Below are positions 1 through 8,452 of a stretch of 64,000 nt of DNA, piece after piece (position 1 is the stretch's first letter; every line of letters begins with the position of its first letter). The position numbers and the translations under genes are program-made. Origin of the DNA: DTCV01 sp964641155 (GTDB taxonomy: Archaea > Thermoproteota > Thermoprotei_A > Sulfolobales > NBVN01); assembly GCA_964641155.1 (NCBI GenBank), contig CAZXJO010000001.1:186001-250000 (forward strand), given 5' to 3'. The notes under the pieces were generated by a model. That model saw only the letters and a program-made list of their open reading frames with translations. It was not told the DNA's origin and did no database searches.

Positions 1-165
1 AGGGAGTTGAGCAGCGAGTCAGGCTGCGCTAAGGTTAAAGACATAGTCAAGGAGGCAGTAAAGAGGGGGATAGATGAGGACTTCGTTGAGAAATACGTGA
101 TGGGATTAAGGAGGGCTGGAGAGCTCTACGAAGTCCGCCCAGGATGTATGAGCTTCGTTGATTGA
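1..165 (+). CDS. mcm: Replicative DNA helicase MCM, C-terminal fragment cut by window edge
   Basis: An open frame enters from the left edge and ends with TGA at 163-165. The 54 visible residues form a compact helical winged-helix-like tail. They contain the pattern VKRGIDEDFVEKYV, then LRRAGELYE and VRPGCM, which is how archaeal MCM proteins end, with a C-terminal winged helix after the AAA+ motor. Only the tail is present, so Walker motifs cannot be checked. MCM is the hexameric helicase that unwinds DNA at replication forks, and PolB, PCNA and PriL lie further along this window. The identification rests on a short stretch. Confidence 0.68.
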   Translation, partial: RELSSESGCAKVKDIVKEAVKRGIDEDFVEKYVMGLRRAGELYEVRPGCMSFVD

Positions 166-172
166 TAAACAC

Positions 173-180
173 TTTTTAAG
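173..180 (+). promoter_or_regulatory. TATA-box candidate for the gene at 216
   Basis: CTTTTTAAG-type A/T element just after the mcm stop. A transcript would begin about 25 bases downstream near 203, leaving a short leader before the GTG at 216. Confidence 0.4.
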
Positions 181-215
181 CCTGACAGATTACCCCTATA
201 CTTAGGTATTGAGCC

Positions 216-461
216 GTGAGTGAGTTAATCATTAAGTTGAGCAACGGCAAGGAAGTCAGGATAGACAAGAGTGCCTTAGAAGCCATCAATAAATACGTGA
301 GGTTTGAAGTGTCCTTAGAGACCCTAACCAAGGAGCTCAACCTTGACAGTTGGGAGGAAGCGTACGAGTTGGTAAAGAAGATACCGGCATGGATCGCGTG
401 GTTGCCCCCATCATTTTTCGATCATGAGAAGAGCAGAGTACTCAATAAGTTGAAGAGTTAA
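216..461 (+). CDS. Conserved small protein of unknown function
   Basis: An 81-residue protein that starts with GTG; no ATG precedes it in frame. It is mostly charged helix, with a Trp/Pro-rich patch near residues 58-66 (PAWIAWLPPSFF). I do not recognise a family. It lies 50 bases behind mcm, has its own TATA-like element, and is followed 15 bases later by the THUMP-like gene, so the two small genes probably form a transcription unit. No signal peptide, transmembrane segment or cysteine is visible. Gene status is supported by the tight spacing and clean frame, not by known homology. Confidence 0.6.
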   Translation: MSELIIKLSNGKEVRIDKSALEAINKYVRFEVSLETLTKELNLDSWEEAYELVKKIPAWIAWLPPSFFDHEKSRVLNKLKS

Positions 462-476
462 ACAGATGTAGCGCTT

Positions 477-926
477 ATGTATTCGTTGAAGGCGGTACTG
501 ACAGTTGAGTACGGTAAGGAGTTGGGAGCTTCGCTGGAGGTAGGTGATGCCCTGTACCCTTACGATAACTTAGTTAAGGTTGGGGCCAGCTCGTACGGAG
601 GCGTGTTACTCCTATACTCATCCCTAACTTATGAGGACATAATCAAAGTGCTTGAAAACACCCACCTAACATACGTCAGAAGCATTACTAAAGTGGATAG
701 ATGTTGCCCCGAATCTTTGGAGGGGTTAATCAGATGTATTGACGAATACCTGAGTCTGGCTAATTTGAGGGTGAGTAAGGTTAAAGTTTTTGAAAGAGGC
801 ATCATTAAAAAGCAAGCTAGAGATCTCCTAAACATGCTTAAGGGTAGGTTAGATCCCAACTCCAACTTGAAACTGTACATCACCCCCATAGACTACAGAG
901 TCTGCATAGGTGTTCAAGACCCCTAA
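477..926 (+). CDS. Small protein with a possible THUMP-like RNA-binding fold
   Basis: A 149-residue protein. The central part (VGASSYGGVLLLYSSL, then a helix, then YVRSITKV) follows the strand-helix-strand order of THUMP domains as found in Tan1-type tRNA acetylation partners: a VLL strand, a helix beginning about ten residues later, and a YVRSI strand. No catalytic domain is attached. If correct, it would bind the acceptor end of tRNA and help another modifying enzyme. The match is by pattern only and could be wrong. It follows the 81-residue gene by 15 bases and probably shares its transcript. Confidence 0.5.
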   Translation: MYSLKAVLTVEYGKELGASLEVGDALYPYDNLVKVGASSYGGVLLLYSSLTYEDIIKVLENTHLTYVRSITKVDRCCPESLEGLIRCIDEYLSLANLRVSKVKVFERGIIKKQARDLLNMLKGRLDPNSNLKLYITPIDYRVCIGVQDP

Positions 927-1009
927 AACTTACCTGCGGATGTGTAACGCGTTTGGAACTCCTTAGCACTTACCCCGTTAACTAAGGGCGTAGATAGTGT
1001 TCGGAACTA

Positions 1010-1019
1010 CTTATAAGTT
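1010..1019 (+). promoter_or_regulatory. TATA box placing transcript start at the TTG start codon of the 1040 gene
   Basis: CTTATAAG centred near 1014 lies about 26 bases before the TTG at 1040, so the messenger RNA is probably leaderless. This supports the TTG as the true start. Confidence 0.5.
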
Positions 1020-1039
1020 ATACCGTTGCTGTTATTTTC

Positions 1040-2389
1040 TTGAAGTTAGGGGAGAGGTCGTTGGCTTCATTCGATATAGGGGTTTTAGGATGTGGCTGGG
1101 CTGGTGCCGTAAGCAGTTACTTACTTTCTTTAAAGTATCCTGGAAGCAGCATCGTATGTATTGATAAGGACGACTCGTTGGGCGGCTTACTGAAGAGCGC
1201 CGTGGTTGATGGCTTCCTCTTCGACGTGGGTGGAAGCCATGTTATATTCTCAAGTAACCCAAGTACCTTGAGTGAGATCCTCAGCTTCCTAGATGGGAAT
1301 GTCTCACTCCATGAAAGGAAGTCCTACATACTCCTCAACGGTGAGAGCATTCCATACCCCTTCGAGAACTCCCTCTACGCGCTACCCCCTACTACAAGGG
1401 GTGAGATCTTGGTATCATTCGTTGAGAGTCTGTTGAGCAGGTGTAACGAACCGGGCTGGGAACCACGTAACCTACGCGATTGGATGTACGGTTATTTCGG
1501 AAGGGAGTTAAGCAAGCTTTACCTCGAACCTTACAACCGTAAGTTATGGAAAAGACCCTTAGAGGAGATGGATGTTGACTGGGTTCACATACCTGGTAGG
1601 TTGCCAATCCCTGATTGGAGGGAGGTTATCTTCTCAGGTGCTGGGGTGAGGACTGAAGGGTATAGGGAACAGGCAAGGTTTTACTACCCCCTACACGGCG
1701 GAATCCAATCACTCTTCAACAGCGTCCTAGGTAAAGCCCTTAGGAACGGGGTTAAAGTTGTGAGGGAGGTTAAAGTAACCAGGGTAAGGAAATTAACTGG
1801 CAGTTGGTTAGTAAATGACTCAATAGAGGTGAAGAAGTTGGTATCTACGATACCGCTTAACGAATTGATCATGGCCATGGACCTACGTGACGATGTGCTG
1901 CTGCGTCTGTCTAAGCAACTTGATTACAACTCGGTAGCAGTTGTAGGTGTAGGACTCAGAAGGAGGGCTCCCCCAACACATTGGGTTTACAATACGAGGG
2001 ACGATGTCATATTCCACAGGCATGCATGGATATCGAACTACAGCTCCTACAACACACCCAACAACGAGGAGTACTCCAGCTTAATTGCTGAGGCTACGTT
2101 CCCACCAACTAAGAAACTACCTCACGACAAACTGGTAGATGAGGTTATCTCAGGCCTAACAAAGATTGGTGTCCTGGAAAACCCTGATAAGGAGGTGATG
2201 TTCGTCAAGCTATGGACACATGAGTACGGCTACCCCATACACACCATCAAATCCAACACAGCGAGGGATGAGTTGGTGAGGACGTTGAATGGGGAAGGCG
2301 TTACATTAATTGGCAGGTGGGGGTGTTGGAGGTACTTGAATATTGATAGGGTTTATGAACAAGCCGTGAAGGCTGTGAACAACTTGTGA
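1040..2389 (+). CDS. FAD-dependent oxidoreductase of the UDP-galactopyranose mutase / protoporphyrinogen-oxidase-like type
   Basis: A 449-residue flavoprotein. Residues 12-40 form a dinucleotide-binding fold with GCGWAG at 17-22 and an acidic CIDKDD ending the second strand. LGGLLKS and FDVGGSHVIFS follow, which bind FAD in amine-oxidase-like and galactopyranose-mutase-like proteins. The region with PYPFENSLYAL and LYLEPYNRKLWKRPLEEMD resembles the substrate-side helices of UDP-galactopyranose mutase, and a second flavin-contact motif (LIGRWGCWRYLN) lies near the end. A role in making a sugar nucleotide for surface glycans is possible but not shown. No glycan genes adjoin. It starts with TTG on an apparently leaderless transcript. 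Confidence 0.65.
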   Translation: MKLGERSLASFDIGVLGCGWAGAVSSYLLSLKYPGSSIVCIDKDDSLGGLLKSAVVDGFLFDVGGSHVIFSSNPSTLSEILSFLDGNVSLHERKSYILLNGESIPYPFENSLYALPPTTRGEILVSFVESLLSRCNEPGWEPRNLRDWMYGYFGRELSKLYLEPYNRKLWKRPLEEMDVDWVHIPGRLPIPDWREVIFSGAGVRTEGYREQARFYYPLHGGIQSLFNSVLGKALRNGVKVVREVKVTRVRKLTGSWLVNDSIEVKKLVSTIPLNELIMAMDLRDDVLLRLSKQLDYNSVAVVGVGLRRRAPPTHWVYNTRDDVIFHRHAWISNYSSYNTPNNEEYSSLIAEATFPPTKKLPHDKLVDEVISGLTKIGVLENPDKEVMFVKLWTHEYGYPIHTIKSNTARDELVRTLNGEGVTLIGRWGCWRYLNIDRVYEQAVKAVNNL

Positions 2390-2530
2390 GTGACATGCTA
2401 TTACGCATCTTGGTATTACTAGATATTTCCATCTCCCTAATGTGAGCTTAAGTAGTAACACGTTATCTGCGTGATGCCCGCTTAGTCTTAAATAATTAAG
2501 TGTTGGATTATTTACTAGGGCGCTTGCTTG

Positions 2531-2770
2531 ATGAGGAAACTCGGCCACTTCTCACACAGGTCTGCTTCAGGTAGGTTAGTGGTTAAGATATCAGAGCATG
2601 TCAGACCCCCCAAACTTGGGGTTAAAGTTTTTACCTCTGATGGTAGGGTGGTGGGCTTATTGGTTGACGTGATTGGACCTACTAAAAACCCTTACGCAAT
2701 AATCAAACCCCTAACAAGTGATACCTTGTTAGAACCGTTCGAGGCAGTATATTCGAGGTGTTCTACATGA
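2531..2770 (+). CDS. gar1: H/ACA ribonucleoprotein protein Gar1
   Basis: About 79 residues, starting at the ATG at 2531 (a TTG lies one codon upstream). The small beta-barrel sequence, with GVKVFTSDGRVVGLLVDV, GPTKNPYAIIKPL and a closing region around PFEAVYS, is that of archaeal Gar1. Gar1 is the fourth protein of the box H/ACA pseudouridylation particle with Cbf5, Nop10 and L7Ae. The stop overlaps the start region of the TFB gene, the Gar1-TFB pairing known from many archaea. A candidate H/ACA guide RNA is present in this window near 58.8 kb. Confidence 0.82.
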   Translation: MRKLGHFSHRSASGRLVVKISEHVRPPKLGVKVFTSDGRVVGLLVDVIGPTKNPYAIIKPLTSDTLLEPFEAVYSRCST

Positions 2771-3624
2771 ACTGCCCCCATTCTTCAATAATATTTGATG
2801 AACTCCACGGAGAGTACGTCTGTTTGGAGACAGGTGAGGTTATCGAGGAGAGGGTCGTAGACCTCGGTCCTGAGTGGAGGGCATACACACCGGAGGAATT
2901 CGCGGGTAGGGCGAGGACCGGGTCACAACTGACAAATAAGGTGCATGACCTAGGTATAGCAACGACCATAGATACCTGGAGCTATGAAGGGAGGAGGCTT
3001 CAATCTATAAACAGGAAGTTGAGAATAGGTAATAACAAGCAACGTAAGTTGGTTAAGGCTTTGAGCCTCATGAACGATGTCATCGGTAGGTTAGGACTGC
3101 CCGAGGCAGTCAACGAGTCCTCAGGCTCCATTATTAGGAGGTTGAGCGCAAAAGGCATAATCAAAGATAGAAATGCTAGGGCCTTCGTAGCAGCTTCAAT
3201 AATCCTCTCATGTAATTACCTTAAAACACCTATAAACCGCGACGAAGTGTTGAGAATTTGTGAAGTCACCAGGCATGACCTCTGGAAGGCGATGCTGAAA
3301 ATCACCAGGGATAGCGGTGAGTACATTACGGTCAAAGTTCCTGACCCCCAGATATACTTAGATAGGTTGAGGTCTGAGTTAGGGCTACGTGCTGAGGTTT
3401 CGGCCCTGGCGAGTAGGATATTAAGCATTGCTAAAAGTAGGGGTGTAACCAGCGGGAAGGGCCCCGTCGGCTTGGCAGCCGCAGCACTATACATAGCCTC
3501 CGTGCTATTAGATGATAAAAGAACCCAGCGGGAAATAGCTGACAAGTGCAACATAACTGAAGTAACTGTTCGTAATCGGTATAGGGACCTAGTCGACAAC
3601 ATCACGATAGTTGTGGAGATCTAG
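2758..3624 (+). CDS. tfb: Transcription initiation factor B (TFB)
   Basis: A 288-residue archaeal TFIIB homologue that recruits RNA polymerase to TBP-bound promoters. The N-terminal ribbon (residues 5-30) is followed by the B-reader/linker with EWRAYTPEEF, then two cyclin-like repeats. The second repeat ends with TQREIADKCNITEVTVRNRY, the BRE-contacting helix-turn-helix. The zinc ribbon keeps only one cysteine of each CxxC pair (CPHS and CLET), as I recall also for Sulfolobus TFB. Translation could begin at the GTG at 2758, with GAGG just upstream, or at the ATG at 2767, which overlaps the Gar1 stop. Translational coupling to Gar1 is likely. Confidence 0.93.
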   Translation: MFYMNCPHSSIIFDELHGEYVCLETGEVIEERVVDLGPEWRAYTPEEFAGRARTGSQLTNKVHDLGIATTIDTWSYEGRRLQSINRKLRIGNNKQRKLVKALSLMNDVIGRLGLPEAVNESSGSIIRRLSAKGIIKDRNARAFVAASIILSCNYLKTPINRDEVLRICEVTRHDLWKAMLKITRDSGEYITVKVPDPQIYLDRLRSELGLRAEVSALASRILSIAKSRGVTSGKGPVGLAAAALYIASVLLDDKRTQREIADKCNITEVTVRNRYRDLVDNITIVVEI

Positions 3625-3739
3625 CGGACTGCCCATTGAGGTAATTCGCTGCAGTACCAACCTCAATTTTCAAACTTACCTCAACGATCATCCATAATTA
3701 ATTAAAGGCTTCACAAAGAGTTCACCTATATGGAACTCT

Positions 3740-4942
3740 ATGGAATACGTTAAGATTGTTGAGGGAAAGGCCGTACTGCTGGTACCTAACCCGGACTTAT
3801 TTAGAAGACCGGACGGTGTTTACGAGCCTTCATGGGCACCCGTTTTCTATAATCCTAGAGCGTCGTTGAACAGGGACCTATCAGTAATTACCCTAACCAA
3901 CATATGCGAGTATTTCGGGTTGTGCAGACTTAACGTCGCGGACATGCTGGCAGGCGTAGGAGTTAGGGGTATAAGGTACTGCCTCGAAGTTCCCAACATA
4001 GAGAACTTGGTGCTCAACGACATAAACAGCAATGCCGTTACTCTAATCAACGAGAACTTAGTTCTAAACAACTTAGTGGGTAGGGCAAGAGTTTACCGCA
4101 GCGATGCCAACGCGCTCCTCTACAAGCTTAGGGAAGATAAATTCAGGTTGGACTTCATTGACATAGACCCCTACGGAAGTCCAACACCGTTCATAACGAG
4201 CACTTTATCAAACGTTACGAGGGGAGGCTTCATCGGGGTGACCGCAACAGACATCGCAGCACTCTCAGGCGTTAAACACCTAGCAGGTTCGAGGAGGTAT
4301 GACGTCAGACTCTCCAAGACCGACTTCAAGTACGAGGTCGGCCTACGGGTCTTACTTGGCTACATAGCTAGGAGGGCTGCTGAAATGGATAAGTACGTGG
4401 AACCTGTTATGGGAGTGTTCCATGATTACTACTACAGACTATTCTTCCGAGTTAACAGGGGTGCTAAGAAGTCTCAGGACATGCTTGCGAACGAATTGGG
4501 TTACATACTTTACTGCAGGAATTGTCTGCACAGACACCATATAAATGACTTAGCAGCGTTAAGTTTGAACTGCCCAAACTGCGGGGAGAGGTTCGAGGTC
4601 TTAGGTCCGTTATGGATCGGAAACATAACCATTAAGGAATTCGTACGTCGGTTAAAGGACGTGGCTAAGACTAGGTACGATTACCTACCTAACTTCACTA
4701 GGCTCTTAAAACTGATATCTGTAATTGAGGAAGAGGTTCAGACCCCTTACTACTATGACATAACAACTATCGCAAGCACGTTAAAGACGGGTATGCCCAA
4801 AGTCTCCGAGGTCATCGAATGCTTGAAGAGTAGAGGCTTTAAGGGGAGTAGGACCCACTTAGCACCAACAGGTGTTAAGACTGATGCGGACTATGAATCG
4901 GTGGTGGAATGCGTTAAAGGTTCCTATCTATGTAAGCATTGA
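3740..4942 (+). CDS. trm1: tRNA (guanine(26)-N2)-dimethyltransferase Trm1
   Basis: A 400-residue S-adenosylmethionine-dependent enzyme that methylates N2 of G26 in tRNA. The SAM-binding loop DMLAGVGVRGIRY spans residues 68-80 and the catalytic motif IDIDPYGSP spans 140-148. A C-terminal domain carries four cysteines as two CxxC knuckles (residues 259, 262, 278 and 281), typical of archaeal Trm1. Length matches the family. It stands alone on the plus strand about 115 bases after TFB, with an A/T-rich stretch at 3699-3712 that may hold its promoter. Confidence 0.93.
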   Translation: MEYVKIVEGKAVLLVPNPDLFRRPDGVYEPSWAPVFYNPRASLNRDLSVITLTNICEYFGLCRLNVADMLAGVGVRGIRYCLEVPNIENLVLNDINSNAVTLINENLVLNNLVGRARVYRSDANALLYKLREDKFRLDFIDIDPYGSPTPFITSTLSNVTRGGFIGVTATDIAALSGVKHLAGSRRYDVRLSKTDFKYEVGLRVLLGYIARRAAEMDKYVEPVMGVFHDYYYRLFFRVNRGAKKSQDMLANELGYILYCRNCLHRHHINDLAALSLNCPNCGERFEVLGPLWIGNITIKEFVRRLKDVAKTRYDYLPNFTRLLKLISVIEEEVQTPYYYDITTIASTLKTGMPKVSEVIECLKSRGFKGSRTHLAPTGVKTDADYESVVECVKGSYLCKH

Positions 4943-5041
4943 TGGGCTTACATAGATGTTCATTATCTCTATCCTTCCCTACGCCCTCCTACGGAGGTCT
5001 GCCTCAAAGCATATTAGCGCTTATGAAAGCCAAAAACAGTT

Positions 5042-5443
5042 TCACGAGGCGGTGTCCTTCATCTGTAGGAACTTGGTTAACCTGCCACACGTCAGTGGGT
5101 TGAAGTAGCTCCCCAAGCCACATTTCTCTAAATCCTTACAAAGGAAGCAAGGTATTCTCATTGCAGGGTTTAACTTGACGATGAGCTTAACATTTTCTAA
5201 CTGCTTGGATACGTAGATCAACCTATACGTTTTCCTCCCCTTAGAAATTATTGGCTCCCTCTTGATCAAGCCAGACCTAACCAACTTCATAACCGCCCTA
5301 CTACCTTCCCTACTATCCACTCCTAGAAGAGCCCATAGATCACTTTGAATGACCCCTTCTTCCCCGCCCTTCTTAACTATGTCTAGTATTTTATCCTCGA
5401 AGCTTGTCTTATCCATTAAGGGCTCCTCTATAGCTATCAACAA
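5042..5443 (-). CDS. Transcription factor TFE-beta (RPC39/RPC34-like), winged helix plus Fe-S cluster
   Basis: A 133-residue protein. Residues 14-80 form a winged helix (ILDIVKKGGEEGVIQSD, then VKLVRSGLIKRE, then a KTYRLIYV wing). Residues 99-119 hold four cysteines, C99-x2-C102-x5-C108-x10-C119, followed by CGRLTKFL. One winged helix plus a C-terminal four-cysteine cluster is the layout of crenarchaeal TFE-beta, which pairs with TFE-alpha to help melt promoters and carries a cubane Fe-S cluster. A TTG start at 5443 is assumed; the ATG nine codons in (5416) is an alternative. The next minus-strand gene upstream is the THEP1 NTPase. Confidence 0.72.
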   Translation of the reverse strand: MLIAIEEPLMDKTSFEDKILDIVKKGGEEGVIQSDLWALLGVDSREGSRAVMKLVRSGLIKREPIISKGRKTYRLIYVSKQLENVKLIVKLNPAMRIPCFLCKDLEKCGLGSYFNPLTCGRLTKFLQMKDTAS

Positions 5444-5517
5444 ATATATGTGCTACAGAGGTAATATATCTTATATCCAGATACCAGCAAAAGTTTGACG
5501 AACATTCTCAAAGTTGG

Positions 5518-6084
5518 TCACCTATGCTGCTCAGGCCTCTTAATGTCCAGACCTCCCAACAACTCACCCGTAATGATTCCCGGGAGGAGGTCCCTGTTGC
5601 TTAATGTAACTTCATACCTTACCGCCCCTTTCAGCAGTGTGAGTACGTCGTAATCATCCAACCTCCAATGAGTTACAGCAAATACGTTTCTGGAGTTTCT
5701 CAACGCATAAATTATAGCGTCCTTAAGCTGACCGACCCTCAACTCCATAGGCCCTATCTCATCAATGCATACCACATCGGCTTTACTGACCGCCTCTAAT
5801 ATCGCGTTGACTCCGACGGATACCACGCCGTCCACGTCAATGCAGTACTTGCTCACCCTCAACTCCTTCGGGCAATCGACCGATGCACGTGCCAGCCATC
5901 CTTGAGAACCGCTCAATAAGTCAACCACCTTAAAGCCTGCCCTAACTCCTCCGGACCTGACTTCAGGGCACACTATACCACCAACAACAAAACCATGCTC
6001 TCTGATCTTACCCACAACCTTGGTGAAAACTGTCGTCTTACCAATACCTGGTCTACCAGTGATAACGATCATCAATTGAACCAC
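5518..6084 (-). CDS. Nucleoside-triphosphatase of the THEP1 family
   Basis: A 188-residue P-loop NTPase. Walker A is GRPGIGKTT at residues 10-18 and Walker B is VVCIDEIGPMEL near residue 105. The THEP1 family (bacterial, archaeal and the human cancer-related NTPase) has this short length and the IDEIGPMEL box, and hydrolyses NTPs with broad specificity; its cellular role is unknown. The ATG at codon 5 (6072) is a more usual start than the GTG at 6084. It lies 33 bases beyond the end of the HTH-regulator gene on the same strand and is probably cotranscribed with it. Confidence 0.88.
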   Translation of the reverse strand: MVQLMIVITGRPGIGKTTVFTKVVGKIREHGFVVGGIVCPEVRSGGVRAGFKVVDLLSGSQGWLARASVDCPKELRVSKYCIDVDGVVSVGVNAILEAVSKADVVCIDEIGPMELRVGQLKDAIIYALRNSRNVFAVTHWRLDDYDVLTLLKGAVRYEVTLSNRDLLPGIITGELLGGLDIKRPEQHR

Positions 6085-6117
6085 CGCTGATTAAATCATT
6101 GATTACCGAGAACTCAG

Positions 6118-7116
6118 CTAATTACGACCTATTATTGAAACCTTATTAAGATTCGTCCCGTGAACGGATAGTTCATCTAAGACGGCGTTCCTTATACTGC
6201 TCCCCAAAATCGTCTTAACATCCGAGGGAAATACCTTGGTTAACTTCTCCGTCTCCAGTATTTTCCTCACTATATCCTTCAAGGTTACCTTTCCCACATC
6301 ACCTTCGATTACGAAGCTAAGCTCACAGCCATCACCTGCAGTGACTATGTAGTCCGGCGCTGACTTACTTATCTTATAAACCACTGCGTCATCTCTATCC
6401 AACTCTAACATGTCTAGTAACTTACTTGAATCCACCGATAGGTCCGGCGCCGCCTTAACGAATCCTGACCTCAAACTCTCCACGGTTATGGGCTCTATGA
6501 TGTCCTCACCAAAGATGTCTATAAGGCGTTCCGCAACTTCCAGGCTTACAGTGCTGTCGCTCCTCAAGTACTCGAAGACCATCCTACGTGAGACACCGGA
6601 ATTCAGCGCTATCTCCCCTAGGCTTAGACCTCTCTCCGACTTAGCCTTCTCAAGTTTTTTGGAGTTGATCCTGATGTAGAAACTGTTCTTCCTCTGAATC
6701 AAGAATATGTCTGGGGAACACCTCAGCATGCTATCTAAGGTTTTATCACTAATTACATATATGCCGTCCTTCTCATGTATCACGTTATCGTAAGTTAATT
6801 CATCGTTCAGAACCAGAGGTACTGCACGGATAGCTGATGCCGCATTAATCAGATCGTTAACCTCATCCCTATGCATGTTTTTAATCCCCATTCTAATCCT
6901 CAGCAATAGTCTATCCCCATCCTTAACGGCCACCAAATCTATAGATCTCTCACGGTAACTACTCGGGTAATTTAGAACCTCGAATGAGTACCCATACCTG
7001 CTTAAGATATTCTTAACTCTCTCCAACAATAACTTAACTTCATGCTTCTTCCCGCCCGAACCCCCCTGGGACATCCTATAGGACATAAAGTACCTCTGCA
7101 GGTAGTAGGTAACCAT
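6118..7116 (-). CDS. Putative HTH-type transcriptional regulator with N-terminal nuclease-like fold
   Basis: A 332-residue protein. Its middle (about residues 155-205) is a Cro/CI-type helix-turn-helix: GLSLGEIALNSGVSRRMVFEYL, shown here in parts as SLGEIALNSGV and RRMVFEYL. The N-terminal 140 residues (SIDLVAVKDGDRLLLRI) look like the restriction-endonuclease-like module found in a conserved archaeal family of putative HTH regulators. This family is widespread in archaea but functionally undefined. ATG codons at residues 11 and 15 are alternative starts. It sits between fibrillarin and THEP1 on the same strand, so autoregulation or regulation of these neighbours is possible but unproven. Confidence 0.72.
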   Translation of the reverse strand: MVTYYLQRYFMSYRMSQGGSGGKKHEVKLLLERVKNILSRYGYSFEVLNYPSSYRERSIDLVAVKDGDRLLLRIRMGIKNMHRDEVNDLINAASAIRAVPLVLNDELTYDNVIHEKDGIYVISDKTLDSMLRCSPDIFLIQRKNSFYIRINSKKLEKAKSERGLSLGEIALNSGVSRRMVFEYLRSDSTVSLEVAERLIDIFGEDIIEPITVESLRSGFVKAAPDLSVDSSKLLDMLELDRDDAVVYKISKSAPDYIVTAGDGCELSFVIEGDVGKVTLKDIVRKILETEKLTKVFPSDVKTILGSSIRNAVLDELSVHGTNLNKVSIIGRN

Positions 7117-7144
7117 TAATTATTCGCCGACGGGTGATTTAAAC

Positions 7145-7846
7145 TTAACCCTTATATTTTGCGTAAACCATAGCATGGTCTTTGTCGAAGGGATCCAGGT
7201 GGATGACGTCCAGTATCCCGAAGCCCCTCCTCTTCAAAGTATCTATTTCACGCCTATATACTTCATCCGGTTCCTTAGTGACGTCTATGCTTCTAGCCTT
7301 AATCGCTAGGTATAGGTACCCACCGCTCTTGAGGAAGAGCTCGGCATTCATTGAAACTAGGCTTGCCTGATCTGGTTGGGCTACATCGGCGTATATGACG
7401 TCGACGGGCTCTACCATGTATTTATACCTCTGAGGGAACCTCGCATCAGACAATACTGGGACTAAGTTCTTCCTACTCTCCGCAACAGTTATGAGTTCCC
7501 TCATAACCCTAGGCGCGAATTCAACAGCATAAACCCTCCCATTCAAACCAACTATGTCTGACACATGGCTGGCCGTCGTCCCACTACCGGCGCCTAAGTA
7601 AAGCACTTTGCTACCGGCAGTAATTGCTAATTCCTTAATACCTTTAAGCAGGGCTGCAGCTAATTTGCTCCTATACGCATTCCACTCCCTATATTCAACA
7701 TCACCGAACTTGAACAACCACTCATCGTAGACCTTCTTACCTGGAACTAGGTTCTTAGTCGCTAACCTAGTAGAACCATCCTCTAACTCAACTACGTACA
7801 CATCCCTGTAAGTCTGATGCTCATAAACCCTCACTACCTCGGCCAC
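7145..7846 (-). CDS. flpA: Fibrillarin-like rRNA/tRNA 2'-O-methyltransferase
   Basis: A 233-residue methyltransferase of the box C/D ribonucleoprotein. The N-terminal beta region is followed by a SAM-binding loop (VLYLGAGSGTT, residues 81-91), then VYAVEFAPRVMREL, VDVIYADVAQPDQ and a final strand with VIHLDPF and DHAMVYAKY, all typical of fibrillarin. It methylates ribose positions selected by C/D guide RNAs, and two candidate guides are found in this window (17.2 and 52.1 kb). Start codon is GTG. In many archaea the partner scaffold nop5 is adjacent, but here the next gene is the HTH regulator, so nop5 must lie elsewhere. Confidence 0.95.
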   Translation of the reverse strand: MAEVVRVYEHQTYRDVYVVELEDGSTRLATKNLVPGKKVYDEWLFKFGDVEYREWNAYRSKLAAALLKGIKELAITAGSKVLYLGAGSGTTASHVSDIVGLNGRVYAVEFAPRVMRELITVAESRKNLVPVLSDARFPQRYKYMVEPVDVIYADVAQPDQASLVSMNAELFLKSGGYLYLAIKARSIDVTKEPDEVYRREIDTLKRRGFGILDVIHLDPFDKDHAMVYAKYKG

Positions 7847-7989
7847 AATCTCACCATAGTATTGACGTTATTAAGGTATATAAGTTTAGATAGGTAGCAC
7901 AGCAAACCAGTGGCGATCCACTGCATTTTAAGCCGGTGCGGGGGATGAAAAGCCTCAGACAAACACACGTCGGTTTTCAGGGTTAATGG

Positions 7990-8409
7990 TTAAAGAGGTG
8001 ACGTAGGTCTCCTGCCCTCCTCTTCTTCATAACCTCTTAACTCCATGAACGCTGGGATCTTCCCCTCCCTAATCAACTTCTCAGCCATTTCCTTCACAGT
8101 TAAGGTATGCCTTATATCGAGCTCTAGAAGCATGTTCAATATGTTGTATGTGGTTGTCCACACATCCACCAGCATCTCCTTAGTTACGTAGTTGAGAATG
8201 AAGGGGTCGTTTAGCCACTGATCAAATGCTTTTAAAGTCTTTATCATGTGTTGGAATGCCTGCCTGATGATGAGGACTAACGTTAGTCTGTCGGCGACTC
8301 CTGCGGTGTCGTTTATCTGGCTGAACATCTCAACAGCTTTCCTTTGCATGTCTACCCACTCACTCAGGGTTCCGAGTGACGATAGAATTCTTGATAGCCT
8401 TGATGACAT
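7990..8409 (-). CDS. DUF2153-like crenarchaeal protein of unknown function
   Basis: A 139-residue, almost entirely helical soluble protein. The stretch LVLIIRQAFQHMIKTLKAF followed by DQWLNDPFI and LLELDIRHT matches, from memory, the conserved core of DUF2153, a family restricted to crenarchaea. No catalytic motif, cysteine or transmembrane segment is apparent, and the C-terminus is a charged EEEEGRR tail. It follows the Trm112-like gene by about 44 bases on the same strand, so it may be the last gene of the glmM-Trm112-DUF2153 unit. Function unknown. Confidence 0.6.
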   Translation of the reverse strand: MSSRLSRILSSLGTLSEWVDMQRKAVEMFSQINDTAGVADRLTLVLIIRQAFQHMIKTLKAFDQWLNDPFILNYVTKEMLVDVWTTTYNILNMLLELDIRHTLTVKEMAEKLIREGKIPAFMELRGYEEEEGRRPTSPL

Positions 8410-8452
8410 ATTCTCACATCCTTTGATTACTGCTTACGCACCTTATAAGGTG

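Noticed and set aside
7909..7948. Hairpin CAGTGG/CCACTG and a GGGATGA box-C-like sequence between fibrillarin and DUF2153
   Set aside because: No box D at suitable distance and the stem is only six base pairs. It may be an upstream regulatory hairpin but evidence is thin.
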